A stretch of DNA of 64,000 bases, taken from positions 377,189-441,188 of the forward strand of contig VWZW01007689.1 of the NCBI GenBank assembly GCA_013397115.1. Direction: 5' to 3'. The stretch is from Edolisoma coerulescens. Its lineage: Eukaryota; Chordata; Aves; Passeriformes; Campephagidae. A program made the position numbers and the translations under genes. The notes under the pieces were generated by a model. It worked only from the letters and a program-made list of their open reading frames with translations. It had not been told where the DNA came from and ran no database searches. Below are positions 59,505-64,000 of the stretch, piece by piece (position 1 is the stretch's first letter; the number at the start of each line of letters is the position of its first letter).

Positions 59505-62500
59505 GTGAGTTCCTGAAGAGAAGGAGGTTTCACCAAGCTGTGCCACTGGGTTATTGGGAAAAGGTATTCCCAGGTGGTGAGAGATCAGATCACCTAATTG
59601 TCTTTTCAGTGTTTCAGTAGAAGTTCTGTTGGTGAGACATAAGGTGTAAAAGCTGATAGAATTACCTGGGGGAACATGTGGGAACACACAGACCTGTGAG
59701 AAGGTAACTGAAGTAATTCCTGCAAACCAAGTAAAATACTATTTCAAAGGTTGCAGTTACTTGGAACTGAAACTTAGCAGGTTCAGGGGCAAAGCCACAA
59801 TGAATTTCCCAAAACTTGACACTAAATTTGTTGAAAGCCTTTTAGTGAAGGCTCTAGGATGGACAGTTGTGAAGACACTACAGCTAAGTGTGTAGGCTTT
59901 GCAGAAAGATCATGATTGGGCCCAAAATATTATTGATATTATTTTAGAGATGCAGTTAGTGAGTAGCAAACTTGCAAAAGAGCTGATTTTAAGTAGGACC
60001 TTGGGTTGAGTGATCACAAGCAACTATGATTTGTTAATTTGCAAAACAGATGAAAGCTGATGTTTGTTGGGATTTGATAACAAACCTTGAGAAATGCAGA
60101 AGAGGAATAAGAATAATTGTCTGTTGTGGAGTGGAATGATTGAAGGGTTGAGACAGGGTTGAAACACTGTTTAGGGTTTCTGTTCCAGGTGAGAGAGGAA
60201 AAGGGCTTACAGGCATCACAGGGTGAACACACACCTCTAGCAACCTCTTGGTTTGATCTTAATATTCTGCACAGTCCTGGGTTTTGAACAAACTCATAAG
60301 ATAGCAAAGCATGTTGTAAAAGAGTGGATAAAAAGTGTGTTCAAATGAACTGTGGTTTTATCAAAGATAGGGAAGTGTCAAGCAAACCTAATGGCTCTTC
60401 AATAACTCATTTAGTCTACTTTTAGCTGAGGTTTTGCTGTAATTTCCTGTTGGGCTTTGTTTGATGTGTAATGTAGGCAGGAAATGATGGAGAAGCTGTG
60501 AGTCAGAGGCTGCCAGGGAAGGGAGGCTTCCCTGGGTTGTGCTAACTGCCCGGATGGGATGGGAGTCAAAGCAGTGACCACTGTGCAGATAACACAGCTG
60601 GGACGTGTGACAGTGTGGAGGACGATGCTGTTCTCCTGTGGGGTGAAGGGAGAGTCTTGTTGATGGCAATCTTCACATATTTCATTCTATTTCTGTTCTG
60701 GTGGACTCTTTTAGCAGCAATAGAAACTCCCTTTGCCAGGGGCTGGCACTGGTGTCCTGGAGGCAGCAGGGCAGTGAAATGTCTTTGTCTGTTGTAGAGG
60801 GAAGTGGTTGGTGTGATGGCTCTGCTGGGGAGGCTGAGGGGATGCTTCATCAGGTGAAGTGCTTTACTGAGGACAGAAATGGGTCAGACACCACTGAGAG
60901 CAGCACGTGCAGCTCTGGTCACTGGGTTTGGAGGCAGGGGGGAACTGCTCCTGCTCATTCCACCTCCCTGGTCAGCCTGACAAATTCAGTCTGACTAAAG
61001 AGAGGTTTGGAAAGGCAGATTTTTTTAACAACTAGAGCAAAAAATAATGACTTCTTAAAATGCAGAGAAAAGGACTGAATTCCAGGTAAAGAGCATTAGT
61101 ATCAGAAGTTCATAAAATGGGGCAGTAATTGCTACCTTGTAGCTCAAAAACAGGTGTAGGGAAAATAACATCATAAAGATCAAGAGAAGATCCTGTGGAA
61201 GGGGAGGTGGTGTTGATTTACAGGATCTCTGTTGACTTTGCCTCTTAACACTGAGGTGTGTGGAGTGCTGTGACCTGGATTGTTTGTGGACAGCAGAGAG
61301 GGTGTGAGCCCCTCGCTGCATCCTGGGGATCCTCTGCCTGGTGCCAACAGCTCAGCTGTGTCCTTCAGAAACTGCTGGCTGTTTAAAGGTGGATTTTCAC
61401 CTCTGAAGCTCACTTAAGCCTCTCCCAACTTCTTGTCCTCCTCATTAAGAGAGGGGCTCTTCTCCTGAGAGCTTGTCTGTGCTGGGTCTCACCAGTGTGC
61501 TGCCTTCAGTGCTTGGCACCTCCTCTGGAGGCTGTGTCCTTTGTTAGGAGACAGACCCTTCATTGAACCCTGTGCTCTTGTCCTTAACCCCACATTTCCA
61601 TTCACTCTGCCTTCACACCAGCCCTTATTCCTGGGTTCCTGGCACTGCACTGCTCCAGCTCACTGTTGCCTGTGGGTTTGTGGCTGTGTTTTGTTAAACT
61701 CTTGCTCCAGGGTTTGCAGAGGGTGTCTGTGGGAGGTTTCTGTGTATTTATTTGTATGCACAGCTGGCCCTTGGGAGAACATTGCTTTGAATCCGGCTGG
61801 AAGGTGGTGTTGGGATGGTGATGAGCAGGTCTTACTCTGTGGCCTTGTCATGAGTGCCCAGCTCAAATGTTCAGGGATTCTGAACCCTGGCCCTGCTGGG
61901 GATCAGGAAGAAAACTCCCTGGGAGCTAGGCAGCAGAGAACACTGGATTTTTTGCCTCCCAGTCGTCTGCTTCCTTGGGTTACCTGGGAATGCCATCTAA
62001 GTGCCCTGCAGGGAAGAATCACAACATGGCAGGCACAGGTGGTGCTTTCCCAGGCAGGAAGATCCCTGTGTTGTCAGCCCTAGCTGGGTGTTCCTTTTGC
62101 AGAGCTGTGTAAGTTTCCAAACCCCGGTGCCAAACCCTTCTGTCTCTGAGCTCTCTGCAGGGCACTTAGATGTGTTACTGATGTGCCACCTTAACTGTGG
62201 CCACAAGGAAGTATTGAAACCAGCCTTTCTGGGCCCTGGAGTGCATACAGCCTTTCCCAAGCCCTCCAAATATTTTGGTCAAATCCAGAATTACAAGTGG
62301 TGCTTGTCTGACAGGGCCCTCAAATGCTGTTCCAGCAGAGCTCAAGGCTGGGTGGAGACGTGCTGGAGCTGCAGGCTGGGAGGTGGCACAGCTGCCCAGG
62401 AATTCACTGGGGGCTTTGTTGGAAGGTGGATAACATCAGTAAACTGAGGTAGATTATCTTGCCTTTTCTGAAAAGGAATTAGAGTATTCTAATTCTAGCA

Positions 62501-64000
62501 GACTGTTTTTCTTCCTCTTCTGGGCTTAACTGCTTACAGATTATACTTTATGCAAATGTTAACTTTGCAACCAAAGTGCTTGGCCAGAGGGCACCTTGCA
62601 AGGGCTGGGGCAGCTTTCCCAGAGAACAGGCAGGCTCCTGGCACCTGCCTTTCCCAGCACCTGGGCTCAGCATTATCTAACCAAAGTCATGTGAAATAAC
62701 AATTGGTAGATTTGCTCCTGCTTATCCTTTATGGTGTTGGGCAGTTACTTATTAACTGGGAAGTCTGAACTAACCGCATTAGGAGAGATACCAGAGGAAT
62801 CCTCTTGAGCATTAAGAAAAATTCCATGTTATTAAGGATGTGAGTGCTCTCTGAAGAGGGCTGAGGTTGAGTGTTAATTCCCTTACAAAGCTGTAATCCT
62901 TCATGAATGCTATGTAAGCAGATGCAGCTGATGCCTCCTACAAAATGGAGAACTGGAGAAGTCAGAAATGCAAACGTTACCTGTAGGGACCCTGAAGAGG
63001 GGAAGGGAGGATTCTCTAAAAACTGTTCCAGAGTGGAAGCAGAAAGATCCAGAAAGCCTCTCCTTGTATTTTTTCCGTTCCTGCTTAGGGCTTTGGCTGT
63101 TTTTTCTTCCTAGTCTGGGAGATCAGCACTGGGATTAGTTGTGTGTGCAGTGGTTGCTCTGGCCCCTTGCAGAGGGGAGAAGCTGAAGTGAATGTGTTTG
63201 CAGAGTGCATTTATTAGCACTGGTAGCAAAGCAGGCGCTATCTCCTGGACCCAGGAAGAAGTGGGAAATGGAAGAGACAGAGCTGGCTGAAAGGGCTGCA
63301 TGAGCACCTCTGGGCTGTGTGTGGATCCCTGCCAGCTCTTCTCCATCTGTTTGTTGGTGGCAGCCCTGGGCAGCCGGTTTGGCTCTGACTCCTTGTGCCG
63401 ATGCCACGTTCCCGGGGCAGCAGCAGCCTGGGAGCAGCTGCTGGGATCTGTTCCTGGTTGGTGCAGTGCCTGTTCCACTGCATGGGATGGCACATCCATG
63501 TCTGGAGCACGCCTGAACTCCACCCTGAGACCAGTTTTATAAGGTGGAATTAATGAAAGATATTCCTCCATAAAAGTACTTGATCCCACGAGGCTTTGCG
63601 CCTGGAAATTTTGTGGGGTCTGAAGCTGCAATTCGGAAGCATTATAAGTGTCTGGAGAAGTGACCTGGGAGCTGTGGGTGTGGTGCTGGAGGCAGGCAGG
63701 CAGCTCCAGCCCATCCCATCGGATGGCTCCGGCAGGGAATGGCCATGGACTCACTGCTGGCGCTGGGCTGCCAGGCTTTGCCAGAGCATGGGCCTCCTCT
63801 GTAGAGAAGAAAGTCCATTTTCTTCCTACCTTCCTACCTGCCGTTATCTTTAGAGCTCATCAAGCATGACTCGAGGAAAAGACAGCAACTGAAAGCCCTC
63901 AGACTTGGGTTGTCCCTCTGCAAAGCTGCAGGTGGGTCTTTATTCTTCTCTCTTCTTCGCATCTCCTCTTCCTCTGCTCTGTGTCCAGACAGGAAACCAG
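59505..64000 (+). other. VPS8: VPS8 intron 40 (incomplete)
   Basis: At least 4.5 kb of intron. It holds an 18-bp perfect inverted repeat (61994-62172) and an octamer-like motif (62550). A stretch at about 59990-60450 has a vague resemblance to degraded LINE sequence that I cannot assign. The long minus-strand frame at 63110-63754 is unsupported. No RING-finger exon is visible. Confidence 0.75.
61994..62172. repeat. 18-bp perfect inverted repeat with 143-base spacer
   Basis: CATCTAAGTGCCCTGCAG at 61994-62011 is the exact reverse complement of CTGCAGGGCACTTAGATG at 62155-62172. Pairing does not extend on either side, and no target-site duplication is evident. Confidence 0.85.

Noticed and set aside
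59990..60450. Possible old LINE remnant
   Set aside because: Some phrases resemble LINE internal sequence, but the match is too weak to name a family without a repeat search.
61541..62083. 180-residue plus-strand open frame in intron 40
   Set aside because: No similarity to the expected VPS8 exons or to any family I know; no splice borders in phase.
63110..63754. 214-residue minus-strand open frame at the window end
   Set aside because: GC-rich intronic sequence with no recognisable domain; adjacent frames are open as well, which points to composition and not to a gene.
59505..64000. Search for the next VPS8 exons (DPVYGKG-like peptide and RING finger CSICL motif)
   Set aside because: No such peptide in any frame after a suitable acceptor. 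The exons must lie beyond the window, so no loss of the RING domain can be claimed.

Overview
The window is vertebrate nuclear DNA, most likely from a bird and plausibly a passerine. Genes are broken into short exons with GT-AG introns, the interspersed repeats I can recognise are all CR1 LINE 3' ends, and the promoter regions are GC/CpG-rich. There are no bacterial operons, CRISPR arrays, phage or insertion sequences. I found no unknown biological system. The value here is a nearly complete exon map of one conserved gene, a shortened neighbour, and several structural oddities.

Layout: (1) 1-3266 is unassigned flank that becomes GC-rich towards 2740-3250. (2) 3267-8124 holds a five-exon thioredoxin-domain gene of the NME9/TXNDC6 (TXL-2) type on the + strand, with an intact WCGPC active site. 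It appears to end after the thioredoxin domain, because no nucleoside diphosphate kinase exons are visible downstream. (3) 8125-9389 is a short spacer whose first AATAAA lies at 9371, at the edge of a CpG island. (4) 9390-10200 is that CpG island, containing the first exon of VPS8 and a 370-base assembly gap. (5) 9563-59504 carries 40 consecutive coding exons of VPS8 on the + strand. They join in frame into 3525 nt (1175 codons) with every phase matching. (6) 59505-64000 lies inside the next VPS8 intron. The last exons, including the C-terminal RING finger, fall beyond the window.

VPS8 is a subunit of the CORVET tethering complex, which acts with Rab5 on early endosomes. The encoded part has the N-terminal acidic linker, the WD40-type beta-propeller and most of the alpha-solenoid. 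NME9-type proteins are thioredoxin-like, and the family is linked to cilia and microtubules. I see no functional link between the two genes; they are simply tandem neighbours.

Exon calls rest on translating each exon, checking splice sites and phase, and comparing with mammalian VPS8 and NME9 as I remember them. No alignment was run. Single Ns at 3127 and 34920 and the gap at 9795-10164 mark assembly problems.
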